From Anisakis pegreffii (taxonomy: Eukaryota; Nematoda; Chromadorea; Rhabditida; Anisakidae): a stretch of DNA of 64,000 nt. Shown in pieces: positions 13,064-27,403 of this stretch. The DNA lies in NCBI GenBank assembly GCA_035041965.1, contig JAPYMA010000544.1:62001-126000 (forward strand). Reading direction: 5' to 3'. The notes under the pieces are model-generated. The model searched no databases. It had not been told where the DNA came from and was given only the letters and a program-made list of their open reading frames with translations. The translations under genes and the position numbers were made by a program. Every line of letters begins with the position of its first letter. Positions within the stretch are counted from its first letter, which is position 1.

Positions 13064-16000
13064 ATGAGTGACACTGAACCCCTCTTGCAACCGTCTTCGT
13101 CCACGCACAGACGACCCTTACGCTTCGTGACCGTCTCTTCATCGACCAGGTGATTTTTGTCATTTTAATTTCACTTATCGCGCTGTTTTTGACCGTCCAA
13201 ATGCGAGCGGTGATATTCGTAGTAGTAACACCTTCAGTAAAAGTGATTGGTTAAAGTCTGATGATAACGATGATTATCATTGTTATCGTTTGTGATCCGT
13301 CGTGATCGTAAGGGAAGACGGATTTAAACATATGCTACTGTATCACATTTAAACACGAAATGAGTGGATTCTAACATAAAGCGTAGTGGTAATGTATTTC
13401 TTTGGAACATTAATTTCATTATCAAGCACCAGTAGTATTTAAATTCTGAAAGCAAATTCAAGACTTCAGTTCATTCGATGTAAGTGTGGATTTTAAAATG
13501 ATTATGTAGGAGGAATTTTATGAGGATTGTTTAAGCAGGATGTTCACAGCAGTACATTTCGGTGTGGCAGTCGTTAGTTATGAATCAATTCTTTCAAGTT
13601 TTTGCAGAATGCTGCAGGAAAAGAGATGAATTATTGAGATGTTTGCATTGATGTGCATACTGAATAATGGTAGCGCTATTAATTGTTAGAATTGTTATCA
13701 CGAGAGCAATGTGAAGTGATAAATTTATGAATGTGATAAGAGTGGGACGCTTGAGATTGTAAAACAAAACAAAAGTAAACAAAACGTTATCATCTTAACG
13801 GACTGAAGAACATTTACGGGTATTGTTATTGATACGGTTGTTGCTGAATTATGGGTGATCGACCCCCAGTCGCTAGACATCGAAATGTGTAAGTGAAATA
13901 TACCTTGTTTGAACTCATAAAATGATGTGTACTTGCACGTGTTCTGCTTCGATCACAACAAGAAACCTTTATTGAAGCAAAATTCAATTTTCTGTTGTCA
14001 TTGGAGACAGAACAAGCATTAGATACATTTGCGATTTGTTTATTACATGGAAAGACTTGCTGTTGAGTTAATCCTTCTTTTAGAATTTGTTTGAAATACG
14101 TCGTATCTTCTTGATGAACACTGCGAAACAGTGCAAAATAGAAATGAATATTTGCATTTACTGTATCGTTTGCTTGATACTTCGGAAATATGTGCATCAG
14201 TTATGTTATGTGTTGTTCAGTTTCGTTTAAGGCCTAGTTTGCTCTGATTCACTCTTATATTGCTTAGTCAAATATAGACTGACCTTTAGAAACTGGAGTG
14301 ACCTGAGGTGAAGTATAAATTGTTTTGCCCACGACCTCATTAACATTGATGTTCGTTCATTTAATTATTCGTATTTTTTTGATCCGTCCAAACAGCGGCA
14401 TCAAACATCGCAACGTTCATGATAACGAAAAAAATCAGATAAAAGTGCTTGCGTAATCGCTGTCTGTTCTTTTGCAAAAGACCAATTTTTTGGTATATTC
14501 CACTCGTCATTCACTTCACGTCCCTGAAGAAAACATACTATCGGGTTTTTACCAACTTAGTTGTCTCTGACGGATTGAAATCTGTAAATTCGTGTTCGTT
14601 ATGTACGAAGAACTAAACGACCTCAAAAAGGAGCCGAAGCGATCACTTCTTGAAAAATTGTTACGGTAGTGAATAATCATTTATAAGCCATCATAAATTA
14701 CGATTGTACAGCTTTATTTGATTATTTTTGATTCATTTAGATTGGTATTATATAATGATATTTGATGATAAGTAGTTAAGATTGGATCCGAATGAAGATC
14801 CAGTGAGTGGACTGGAACGGGTCTCGTCGATAACGAATCTGAACGATGAGGAGAGACGACAAAGGAGATTGGCAGAAGAACGTAATTTGAGAGAGCAGAG
14901 AAGAAGAGCCGATCTGAGAGATCAGCAGCAAGCATTGTCCTCGAAGTACGAGAGTCTCGATTACGAGATCGTTGATAATGATTTGTACAGAAACCAAGAA
15001 AATGACCCGACTCATCAGGTTATTATTATCATTGTTACTATTATCATTAATATTATTATCAATTATGTTTTATTATTATTGCTATTTTTCATATTAGTAT
15101 TGTTATTATTATTATTATTTATCATGTTTTATTATTGTTGCTATTTTTAATATTAGTGTATTGTTATTATTAATTATATTTTATTATTATTGCTAGTTTT
15201 AGTATTTGTGTATTATCATGAATATTGCTAAATGATGTGATTGGGTGTGTTATGCTGATGACGATTTTCAAAGTTTTATTACTCTCCCAGTGGCATCGTA
15301 AAAGCGTTTACCGATAATTTTATGTACTCATTTATCAGCATGAATATTTTATGATAATACTAGCAATCATTCATCTAGCTCTTTGTTTTGATATCATAAC
15401 TTTTGGACTGGACACGCTTCGTGATGAGTAATATCCGGCTTTTTTTGATATTACTGTTGTTAGTTTATGGGCTGTTGTAAATGAGTTTTTGATTGGTGTT
15501 GAAATGAACCAGTTTAATTGTAGAAATGAAAGTATTAAGTGGTGATGAATATGATTCTGTGATCGGACAATTGCCTAAAAACGTATTGTTTAACGGCAGT
15601 ATGTCTAAAGAATTGCCTAACGGACGCTTTTTCAATGGATATTTTGCCTAATAGACAAACTGTCCTTGGGCAAAACGTCTTTAGGCAAAATGTCGGGCAT
15701 CATACGATTGTAATACATTGATAGGATAATGAGTGCAATGGTGAACTAACTCAATGTCGAATAGATATGAAGAGTGATGTGAACGAATCGAAGAATTTCA
15801 GCAGAGATTATATCGGAATTCGATTAATCGATGGATAATTTGCTTTTGGATTGGTGTGATTACGGGGTGTATCGCTGCATCCATTGATATCATGATTCAT
15901 TACGCGAGTGAAGTGAAGTTCCGTTTGATTATCGCCAATTGTTAGTTGTTCTCTCGTTTTGTTGAAATTCGTTTGAATTCTCATATTTCGATTCTTCATT

Positions 16001-19000
16001 TGTGTTCGTATATTGATGATGCTGGCTTGATTATCACTGGTATTGTGGAATGTTGATGAACATAAAACGATGAATCAGCAGCATTTTGAAGCATTAAAAC
16101 AAATGAATCAATTGTTGAACTGAATAATGCAAGGGTGGTAAGTTTCATAGGAATAGTGAATTTAGTTCATGTGGCAATATTAATGACAATGAAATATGGG
16201 TAGTATTGAGTGCAGCGGGCATAATTAAGTATGAATATGAATTGAAGTACTGAAACTATGCGAAAATAGTATGGAGCATGGCGGTGGTTGCGTGTGGATG
16301 GTGGAACTGGCGTGGATTGCATTTAATTGCGGACTTGTGGCCATCTCTGCAGGTCTTGTCGTGTACATATCACCCGTTGCTGCTGGATCTGGTTAGGTTG
16401 ATTGCTGATAGCGATTATTTGATTGATTGATATCGTGCACATTGTATTGTTTGATGAATATTGAAGGAATCCCGCAAGTGAAGAGTTTCTTGAATGGCGT
16501 ACAAATCCCTGGAGTGGTCAGGTTGAAAACATTGGTTGTGAAATCGTTCGGTGTTGCGTGTACTGTCGGTGGAGGTTTGGCTGCCGGAAAGGTTATTTGG
16601 ATTACTGTTCTTATTATTGTATCACCATTGCTATCTTAAGATGTTCAATGTGCGGTTGAATCCGATATCTGAATTAACAATTGAATTAATAATTTCTGCA
16701 TCTGATTTCGCACAGTGAGTGGTAATGCTGATAATAGTAATAACTTTTTTGATGGTGATAACAATGAGAATTTTAAAAGATATTTAGGAAGGTCCAATGA
16801 TCCACTCTGGTGCGGTTGTAGCCGCAGGCATCTCGCAAGGAAGGTGTATATCCCTCCCGATTGATTTCGGTATTTTCAAGGATTTTCGGAATGATAGGTG
16901 AATCGTTGCAATATAGTCGTTGTTTTTCGTTTATGAAATAATAACGATCATCAATGATCTTATCAGTCGCATTAGTGTATTATATTGTCATTCGAATGTC
17001 ATCCTATTTTGTTTTATTATCGCTGTTTTTTGAAAGCATTATTGGTATAGAATTTGGTTATTGGATTAGTTTTATGAGTGGTTACTTTTGGTTGTGTTTA
17101 ATGAATTAAATTGGGTGATAAATATGTGATAAATGAGTTGATAAATGATAACAGATGTTATGACAGTGATAAATAATAGCAAATATTCAGAGAGAAACGC
17201 GATTTCGTGAGTGCCGGAGCGGCTGCGGGAGTGGCGGCAGCGTTTGGTTCTCCAATAGGTGGCGTTTTGTTTAGCATCGAAGAGGGTGCGAGCTTCTTGA
17301 ACCAGGAACTAACCTGGAGGACTGTACGTTTTGTGCTTTGTTGTTAGTGTGTGTCATAGATGGAGATCGGTTATAATATTGCTTTCATTCAGTTCTTATC
17401 TGCGCTCATATCGTCTTTCTCGGTTAATCTCGTGCTGAGTATATTTTACGGCGTTGGAGGATTTTTATCGTGGAACGGTTTGGCGAATTTTGGAGTGTTT
17501 GAGGTTTGCTTATATTTTGAATTGTATCATTTCTCGTAATCAGTATTGTTACTTTGTATTATTGTTAATACTTTAGTGTTGTTATTGTGAATAATAGTAG
17601 TTGTTGCAGTCTATCAATGAATCTGAATTTAGAGTTCAGAATACAATATCTGGGAGATACCAATCTTCCTTTTGATCGGTCTCATCGGTGGTCTGTCTGG
17701 AGCACTGTTCAATTCGTTGAATATGAAACTTTCGAAGTTCAGAAGAAAGTTAGTCTTATATTATTGATTGCAGTCTTTTTATAGTTTTATTACGATCGTT
17801 GTTTATGTCGTTGTTACCGTAGATTTTAAAATAATCATTTGCAGTTGCTGTTATTTTGAGTATTGTTTTGTCGCTATGATCTCAAATTCTTCATTTAAAG
17901 TCATTTCTGAACTGAGTTGTGGTTTTGATGTTATTATTCGATTGTTATGCTAGCGATGAAAATAATATTTGTAGTGAATGGAAGAATTTTAATTGAAGTG
18001 ATAATGATTTATTTAAAGGTACATTCGAAAGAAATTTCAAAAACTATTTGAGTGTTTGTTGGTGGCGTCGATATCTGCCTTTTCCGCATTTCTGATATTA
18101 TTCGTCGTGGACGATTGCCGTCCGGTTGGCAGTAATCCGACTTTGACCGATATTAACAAGGTGTGGATTATTTGTTTTTGTTTTGTGTTGATTATCTTCT
18201 GTATTCGTTTATATTGTTTGTTCGTTTTTAATGAATACATTTATCCTTTGTGCAAATTCATTTCTTGAGCTTTGATTTTCAATTTTTCCGTTATAATAAT
18301 TGTGATGTTGTGGATTGTGTTGTTGTGTTGTTTCGATTTGAGCTGATTAGAGTGATAATGAAAGGGATTTTAGTTATGGTGCCGGAAGGGTGAATATAGT
18401 GCCGTGGCGAATTTATTCTTTCAAAGCCCTGAAGAAAGTGTCAAAAGTCTACTTCACGCTCCACCAAGTAAGATTTTGAAAGTTTGTGTCATTCTCTGAT
18501 TTTTTATTTGCTTCATTGTGAATAGATGTGTGGAGAATATTGAATAACAATAATATCATTTTCAGATTCATTCCGTGCCACTACGTTGATAATATTCGCA
18601 GTTGAGTATTACATCCTGACCTTGTGGACTTATGGTCTATCAGTACCATCTGGTATATTCATACCGTGTTTGCTGACTGGTGCGGCTTGGGGTCGTGCAA
18701 TTGGTATTGGCGTCGAGAATTTATTTCCTGAAATTGTTGGTTTTTGTGATATTCATTCATTTACTACTTGTTATTACACTTTCACAAGACACAGTCACAT
18801 ATAATGGAGGGGATCTCTTTGGTACTCCCTCGGGAAAATGATCCCCCCCCCATCTCCCCCAAAAAAATTCACCAATTCTTCCCCCTGTACGAAATGCGGC
18901 ACTCTTCCAACGAAACCTCCTCCTCCCCCCTCTTCCCCACCTCTTCCCGTTTACAATCCTGATGTAGTACAAGGCATATCATTGCCCGAATTTTGTTGAG

Positions 19001-22000
19001 AATCTTCAATAATGTTGACGTAACATTTCGTTTTAATTGAAGCTTTCGTTGACGGATTTGAGCCAGCGATCTATCATAAATCATATTTACATTCATTGTT
19101 TTGTGATTATATTATTATGTGAGTGTTATTATGATGTTGATATTGCAATAATGTAATTCCAGACAGGTATAGACCCAGGTAAGTATGCTCTAGCAGGTGC
19201 AGCAGCTCAGTTAGGTGGAGTAGTGCGTATGACTGTGAGCCTAACAGCGATTATTGTAGAAGCGACAAGAAATACCACTTTTGCATTACCAGTCATGCTG
19301 GTGTTGATGCTGACTAAGTGGGTTGCCGACTTCTTTAATGAGGTGAATTGATTTTGTTTGTAATTAATGCTCTCGGAATTATTCAGATTGCTGTCAGAGT
19401 AACATTACTTTTATGTTGTGCACTTTTAGTGAGTAATATTATTATTATGTGTTGTCATTTATGTTATTATGGATATTTTACTTTCACTGATGGTGAGTTT
19501 TATTTATTTTCAGAGTCTTTATGATGCACATATTGAATTGACAGAGACACCGATGTTGGGTTGGAATCCGCCCGAATTGTCGAGAAATATTCAAGCAGAG
19601 TAAGGGTGTTTATTGTTTTGTTTATTATTTTATCAAAGAGTTCACTGAGGATCACATTTGACGGAAAAATTACGGTTAATATCTTCAAATTTATCATCAA
19701 TTGCGCTTCCATAAATACAAACGTTTCTCGTTTTGATATATGAAAAAATCGCAGTGTAATCACTGTTTTCAATGAGATGGGTGGTATGCTTTTAACAATG
19801 CCCAGTGATTCATAAGTGCAATATATGTCATACGATAACATATGAATTGTTAATATGACGTAACATGATAATGTAAATAAAGCGATTCAATGTAAACATA
19901 AGTATTATTTGATAAAGTGTTTCGTAAATTAATCATTTAAACTAACAATAAATGTAACAGGAATTTGATATTATGACAGAAATGGGAATGATGTTGCATT
20001 AAGAATAACAATTATAGTAGGAATATTAAAATGATGATTAGAGTTGGGAACTGACAGTTTTTTCCGGTAATCACCCTATCGGTGCCTAGTTTTTGAGCAT
20101 CAGCCGGTTTCGGCCGATGACCACCGAAGATCTGATTTGTGTGGCCACTGGCCGATCAACCCTGTTCGATTTCAGTCAGTGGCAATCGATTCGGGACGGC
20201 CATCGACTCAACTGTAATAATGAGATAATAATGATAATACTCTTAAAATTAGTCATGAAAATGGGAATGTCAATCGAGTAATAGCAACAGTAATAATGGG
20301 CAATTGAAGCCGTGTGATGCGTAAGGATGTGATTGCGTTGGAGCCAAAAGAGAAGGTGAAACGAATAGTTGAAATTCTGAAGTCGACCACTCATCATGGT
20401 TTTCCGATAGTTGATTATATAAATCCGTCGAGTACAAACGATTCGTTACCAGAATATGGTCACTTGCTTGGACTCGTCTTAAGATCGCAGCTGATCACGT
20501 TGCTTCGTAAAAAGGTGCGTTTTTGTGGTTATTTTTGATTGTTGGATTGTGTAATTGATTCGTTTTGTATTGGTGTGCTTCGTGTCATTGAGCCATTATT
20601 TGGGTCAGCTTCTGACGCTGGTATCGTGTTGACGCGCTTTTTTACTGAGGAATCCCTTAGTGAATCGGTTGGGTGAATGAAATGATGAATGAATATTGCT
20701 GATTTTTGTAACAATACCATTTGAAATATTGAGTTCAGATCGAATTACGAGCATATGCTTAACATAAGACAGTTCATTAAAGTGTGAGGATGTGACAGGG
20801 TTTTGACTGATTGATTCGGTGATTTAGATAAGTAACTCATTTGAGCGGCTCTCCAGTTAGCCGTAAAAATGTATGTGCAAGGGAAATCACAGAAGTCTGT
20901 AACTCTTCCTCTGTATTTAATTACAGTTGCTAATATGCACTGAATTTTTTCTTTCTTTTAAGATTATTTGAAAATTTTGTCTTTTAAAATACTTTTAAAA
21001 TTATTTAAAATTGTGCGATTGTCTGCAGTTTAATGAAATGATAAGAGTTTCATTATACGAAGCTTTCTATCATATTAAAAGCAATCGCCTGAAATGAAAC
21101 AGTCATATGTTATTGCTCGTTTTTTATTTTAAAATATTTTTTTGAAAAAAAATTCGCATTTCGTTCACGTTCAAACACCTATTTACTTTTTTATTGACGA
21201 ATTCCTTCTACTTATGTACTATTTGCTGATTCTTATCGCAGTCGGACATCAAATGGTATGTATTAAATTCTCATGGCAGTGCTTTAATGCGATTAGTATT
21301 ATCAGGTTCATGCGGCAATTACTTAGCTCCACTTGTTTAAAGAGCATCAGACCATAAGATACACGTTTGGACTTAGATAGGATGATGCCATTGCGGGGCG
21401 TTGTAATAATGCATAATACTTCGTTTTTTTGCATTCGTTATATCGCAATCGCATTTTAAGTGCTATAAGTTTTGTTGATTTGGGTTTGCTCGTTGGAAAA
21501 GGATTATCGTGATATTATTATTGTTGACATTCAAACATCTATTTATGTTTTTTACTGAGGAATTCCTTCTACTTACGTATTATTGTATATTAAATTCTCA
21601 TGGCATTTCAGGCATTTTCATATGATCCTGAGGGAGAATTTATGGTTGAAGGATACCAACCTTTGCAGTTATCCGATTTCAATGAAGTTTACCCAAGGTG
21701 AAGAGAGATATATCTGATTGCTCATTTATTTGTTATGATAGATTTGACTATGAAGTGTGTTTGTGGATGTGAAATTATTGCTCACAAGAAGTTTGCTACA
21801 TGTAATGCTAGTGTGATATCAATGAAGGTGATAGTAAAGTTTGATAAATGTAGTGCTAGTGTGATAAGATGGCAGTAATAGTGATGATAGTAATTCATTA
21901 ACAGCAATAAAAATAATTTCAGATTTGATGCATACTTGAACAAGTTATGTTTGAGTGCAGAGGAGGAGAGCTGTTGGATCGATTTCAGACCGTACATGCA

Positions 22001-22313
22001 TAAAAATCCAAATCGAGTCCCGTTAAGTGCATCGCTTCAGTCGATATTCAGTTTATTCAGAGGACTGGGTCTGCGATTCTTGATCGTTTGTGATCTTCAT
22101 AATCGGGTGAGTTTTATTCATTTATTGTGCATGTTATTTACCGTTGGTTATTATTGTTGTCATTTATTATTATTGTGTATCATTTAGTATTATGCGTGGA
22201 ATTTACAGGTTTGTGGTATTATAACGCGAAAAGATGTGGGACGTTTCAAAGAAGCACGTCATAAAAAGAAATATTCGATTCGGGAAATATTCGTTTCCGA
22301 TTATCATGACTGA
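13064..22313 (+). CDS. clh-6: CLC-6/7-type lysosomal chloride/proton exchanger
   Basis: Eighteen exons join in phase to about 811 residues (human CLC-7 is about 805): 13064-13149, 14781-15018, 15802-15944, 16270-16391, 16467-16591, 16788-16897, 17191-17323, 17393-17503, 17633-17748, 18019-18160, 18374-18467, 18566-18735, 19163-19342, 19514-19599, 20310-20514, 21612-21697, 21923-22106, 22209-22313. Visible landmarks are KYESLDYE, the chloride-site [15 protein letters not shown] with the gating Glu, EEGASFLNQ with the proton Glu region, and SGIFIP. Two CBS domains follow (VMRKDVIAL..., then the C-terminal [13 protein letters not shown]...[11 protein letters not shown]). The first exon has an acidic dileucine signal (DTEPLL), as in lysosomal CLC-7. 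Alternative first exons at 13851-13888 and 14601-14665 end in the same phase. The exon 3 donor (GTTGTT) is the least certain junction. No damage is seen. Confidence 0.93.
15564..15697. repeat. Small MITE with GACA..TTTTGCCTAA termini
   Basis: A 134-bp stretch in a CLC intron has inverted ends of about 30 bp: CGGACAATTGCCTAAAAACG on the left, and on the right a sequence whose reverse complement is CCGACATTTTGCCTAAAGAC. The inner GTCTA/GCCTAA motifs are shared with the ends of the foldback elements at 38869 and 54129. Confidence 0.55.
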
Positions 22314-23587
22314 TTCATTTATTATTGTCATTGTTATTATTATATTATTATTGCTATTATCACGGTTTCCATGTTGCTACTTCTGTGATTATTACGGTTG
22401 TTACTATTGTCGTCGTTATCACTATAATTGTCACTTTTAGTGTTGTTTTTTGTACGTTCAACGGATAGGCCTTATAGATTTTGTTTTTGTGCACATTTGC
22501 ATTTCAGTTTTCATCTCAAATCCCCAAATCACTTTCGATTCGTATTTCTGATTGATTTCGCTTCAAATGGAATTTCTACTTTCTGTTGTTTTATATCACT
22601 TCTTCATATCGCATCATTCCATGTGAAGTATTAGCGAGTTCTAAGGCTGTTTTAATCCTCTTCGTTACACTCGGTAAACATGAAGAAAATGATAAGAATT
22701 CACCATTATAATCGTTGTTATTGTGACTGTGACACTCGCAATGTTAAATGTAATCGAAAAGGTTATTTGTGTAGAAATGCGTTCAATCTGTATCATACAA
22801 ACTCAGAAATTCAAACCGAACTTTGTCATTTTCATCAATAAATGTTCACTTTTGTGATAGTACGACATCTGCTAACCGATGACAGAAACGAATCTTGAAT
22901 TGATGAACAAGCAGATTCGCTGAAATTCTTGTACGGAGTATTTGTGTATATTGAATCTAGATCGAAGTGAGTAGTGCATCGGATTCGCCGATAATGTGAT
23001 ATCTCCTGACTAGAGGGTTTGTCGACGAGTGGTGAGAGACGATTCACGTTGGTCTTCTGATGCCGAAATCGTGTTCACATCTCCGAATGTTCATGAATTG
23101 CAATGAAACACTAAGCATTATCTGATTGAAAATAATATTTATTCGATAAAACATATTGCATACAATTCATATTATACGACGACCGATAAATGAGGCATAC
23201 ATACAATTTCATAAAACAATTTGTTCGATAAAACATACTGCATACAATTCTTTATATTACACGACGACCGATAAATGAGGCACACATACAATTTCATAAA
23301 ACAATGTCGTGGCATGATAATTATAGCAGTGATTTTTCGAGGCAACGGTGTATTTATTTCACATCCACAAAGGTATTCGCATCCATCGTTCACTGCAATC
23401 TCCATTCACCTCAGCAATGTCGCCCGCTCCGATTCGTTTTGACCAGCATGGTCTATAAGAGATAAAATAACTTATGCCTAATTTTGTCTGAGATGATGTA
23501 GACAAAATAAATTGCTATAGAACACCGATTTTATTTCTAAATCACACATTGGCCATCGTCATTCTCATATTCCGGCAACAGAATTCC
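22314..23587. other. Convergent intergenic region with dispersed repeat
   Basis: The region lies between the stops of the CLC and kinesin genes. From 22916 to 23486 it is a dispersed repeat, also found at 46641-49110, where a transposon splits it. Within it, an 82-bp unit is tandemly doubled (23142-23223 and 23224-23306, each with GACGACCGATAAATGAGGC). No exon is supported. Confidence 0.65.
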
Positions 23588-26500
23588 TTATTTCGCCAAC
23601 AAAATAACGAAATTCAAACGGCCAATGGAAACCTGATTCGCGAACTCGATGGTGCGATACGACTCGTAGGTAGCCGCGCTATCCGGTCGGATATTTGCGA
23701 TCAGCATCGTCTTCGATGAACCGGCGCCCAATGACTCTGACAGCGCTTTCGTCAGAGGGTCGCTGGTGTACGGCACGTGGTTACCCTGAAAATGAGCGTC
23801 TTTCAATCAGTTGAACATTTCTATCGTTCAAAAAGAGCATCCTCGATGATCTTCCGTTATTCAAAACAAACGATTCAATGATTCATTTTATGAGAGTATC
23901 ACGACGAACTGATTTTACCTTTGAAATGGAATTCGATGAAACCAACAAAACAAGGCAAATCAAATTGACCAATTCAGATGAATTAACTGTAAATGAAAAA
24001 GCCCAAAATGTAGTACCTGTGCAAGCTCAGCGCGTAATACAACGCCCAGTTGACTGAGCGATTTGTTGATATATTTCGTCTCCTCCAAGCGCTCACCGCT
24101 CACTCCAGACTCCTTCACTCGTTCCGAACCGGCCAAATCCACCAGTGATATACACGACGATAAACATTTATCTGAAATTTGCACGACTTCTTTTCAGCTT
24201 GACGAGATGCAAAACGATACTATATTCCACAAAACCACCACTGAGGATATCATTAACCGTTGCTGTATACTATTAGAAGTAACCATTTTCAAAACATTAT
24301 GTTTACGATCGAATTGAGGAGCGTTGATTTTAATTCACCGATATTAGCAACATTCTTTGCAAGAATTTGGCTGCCTCGATAAATGTGAAATATTAAATAA
24401 CTATTGAACTGAAAATCAGAAGTTTAAAATGCAGAAGCTTTTGTACTTTGCTGGGGCAAGTAGCTGCTGATTTGAATCCTGACGATGGTGTGGCCACGCG
24501 ATGAATACTCGCTGGTGTCCGTTCTTGCCCACGATCTGAGCATATCCGATCGAGCGATTCCCGTAAGTGCCTGAAGTTCATGGCATCAGATCAAACGACT
24601 GAAACAAGTTTTAAAAAATTGCTGATCGTAATTTCATAATTTAAAGGGGAAATAAGTCAATTCCATGATCGTATCATAATAACAACCCGAAAGTTCTTGC
24701 AAATTTTCTTATTCGAATTTTCTTATTTTTCGAGAAAGAGTGTTTTAAAAGCAAAAGATGTAATGGTTGATAGAAACCTCATCAACTGTCGTAATCGCCA
24801 GTGATGTCAATTCTCGGAAATCCGGATTGTTGTTGGCGAAGTGCAGCGTGAACGGACGTCTTTCGTGCTCGTCGAGGAGGTCGTAGCATCTGCCCACGTA
24901 GATTTCCAGGATGGACAGCGATATTTCTACCTGCAATGTTCCAAAGTCATCATAACGGTAGCAACTCTGATTGAAAGGTGATGAATGATTTGCTGTTATC
25001 CTACTTAATCAACCGCCTTAATCCTTCCCTGACTGAAATGAAACAAGAAACTGCGAGGGTGACACTTCATATTTGTGAATTGTGACCGAAATTCAAGAAA
25101 ACTGATATAAAATCAAATGCACCCACCACCCATCCTGCGAGTTGCAGTTTGTCACTCGAATCGAACAACATTGCCAGTGCTCTTGGAATAATACCAGCGG
25201 AATCACCATCTCCTCCCCTCATCGTATATGTCTTGCCCGATCCCGTTTGGCCGTAGGCGATTATCGCCACATTCGATCCGTACAGGGCACTCTATAAAAC
25301 AGTCACATTAAAAGCGACTGAAAGCAAAACAACAGTTAAATTCTAAACAAAACTAACTTAAATTTAGAAATCTTAAACCATTTCAGCTCACTTATCGCCT
25401 ATCTATGTCAGTGTTTCGAAGCAAATTTGTTCATTCAATCCATCTGATGCTGAATAAAATGCACAAAATCAAAAACAATTACCCTGATGAATTCGCTGAC
25501 CGACTCGAACACATCCGATTGTGAGGCATCATCCAACCAAAGATGCTCACATTCACATTGCACTGCTTTGCTTCTCTGAAAGCAAAATTTTAAATTTTCA
25601 GTACTTCAACAGCTGACGAATCAGTATTTGCTTCCTTTGAATAATTACTTTTGTCAGGCTACCAGACTTCCATCCCAACTGCAAACTGCTCCTCAGAACG
25701 AGCTCTTTGTTACGTGCGATTATCGAGAACTTTACACGTAAGATATTCGAAATAACGAAACGCTTTCAAGAGCATCGGAAAACGGACGAAAATGAGAGCT
25801 GGACACGGCACTCACGTGCATAATCTGAACGGTGTTGTCGTTGACGATATCGATATATTGGAATGTGATGCATTCATTACCAATTAACGGCCTTATTCGA
25901 ACGCACAGACGAATCCTGCCCTGCAAATGAACAACACCATCAGCGTATGCAACAGCAAATGAGCTACTACAAGCACCTCTACACAAAAACGATAACTATT
26001 CAGACGAATGTCCACCACAACGGTTTAATATTCTGAGTCTAGCTGGTGTCGCCGTGATTTTGATGGTGTCCATTGCAACACTATATAAATAGCTTCGATT
26101 TTAGTGGATTGATAATGAAGAATACGCGATTTAAGGGACCTTGAGATCGATGCACGTTTCATATAGCTGACGAATTTCGATATCGCTATCGAGCAATTTC
26201 AACTGCATCAGCTCGCGTTTCTCCTTCAGCGTCCTCAACTCGTCCTCAAGTGCCTTTATTCTGGCCGCCGCTGTCGTAACCTTTTCTTGTGCTTCCCGGG
26301 CACTATCCATCCACATCTTCTTGCTCTCGCTTTCCTAAAAATTCGTTATTAGAATTTCTATGAAATAAATCTTCACAGTCATATCAAAAATTCACATTAA
26401 TATATAATTTCACTTCAAGTGAACATCTGAATTTCATGTAATTCAGACAAATCAGTTTCATGACTGCATCACTGCAAAGCATCAAAAGGGACTCGAGTTG

Positions 26501-27403
26501 AGATTCAAGAATCGGGAAAACCAAACGAATGCAGTATATACCATTCGTAATTGTTCATTCGCTTCATCCAGTTGTTTTCTGAGCATTTCTATCTCTGCGT
26601 CTTTCCTCGATTTTTCTTCTTGCTGCTTTTGATTGATTTCTGAAACTAGGAAGCAAATTAGGAACCGAACCAAAATTCAATTATCACATCGCACTCAATC
26701 GTATTACCAGTATCTGTCAACGCTGGATCAAACACCCACTATCACCCTGATAGTTGATGATCGTGTCGTGATCAATCTTCACGCTCATTACCCATTCATT
26801 GAACGATAATTCGAAGTTCCCGCTCCTACGTTTCTCAAGTCAAACCGCATTTAAAGTAAATAAAAAATCTTTGTTCTTCCCTCTCTTCTTATGAATCCAA
26901 TGAACGCATACTGACCCCAGTCAGATCCAGTGTCACAGATCTTCTACTATGAAAATATAGTTCTTGTCCGTTGAACTGAAAATGAAATGGGAACTGTTCA
27001 TACGATTTGATCTTGATGGCAGAGTGCTGCCTCTTGCTGTTGTTGTCGATGATCGATGCAATGACGGCCGTGTGAAGAGCGGATGTTGATTCGATGCCGG
27101 TTGTGAAATCGATGTCGTTCTCACAGGCGGACGTTGTTGTTGACGGAACGACAGTGACGAGTTCGTTCGGTTAATTCTGTTGCTCAATTTCGGCGTGTTG
27201 TCAGTGGCATTCACGACGGTAGCAGCCGATTGCACTACGCCCCTCCAGCCACGGTCATCGACAGATTGTGCACGACGTCTGATCGACCCAACTGGTGCAC
27301 GGTTCTCTTGACGGGGCGTTCTGGCAGCGATCGGTGGGAATTGACTGCTGACCGGGATTCGGCTGCTGATGAATTGTTTCGACGACGAGTTGGTATTAAA
27401 CAT
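23588..27403 (-). CDS. Kinesin-14 (C-terminal motor kinesin, KIFC/KLP-15/16-like)
   Basis: Twelve minus-strand exons join in phase to about 605 residues: 27004-27403, 26916-26962, 26746-26833, 26542-26639, 26140-26334, 25816-25920, 25483-25575, 25130-25291, 24778-24930, 24447-24570, 24017-24171, 23588-23785. The N-terminal 150 residues are a Ser/Arg-rich basic tail. A coiled coil (about 180-275) runs into the kinesin-14 neck [19 protein letters not shown], placing the motor at the C terminus. Motor motifs are [11 protein letters not shown] (P-loop), [11 protein letters not shown] (switch I, with Gly for the usual second Ser) and DLAGSE (switch II), then [11 protein letters not shown]. Kinesin-14s are minus-end-directed motors that focus spindles. 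The size fits nematode KLP-15/16. The second exon has an alternative acceptor near 26975, and the last residues after FANQ are not conserved. Confidence 0.9.

Noticed and set aside
13826..14197. 123-residue minus-strand frame
   Set aside because: It overlaps one of the CLC alternative first exons on the other strand and shows no domain or splice context.
18804..18961. C-rich block in a CLC intron resembling the hAT-like MITE
   Set aside because: It shares only short C-runs and GGTACTCC with the family; boundaries and body blocks do not match well enough to call.
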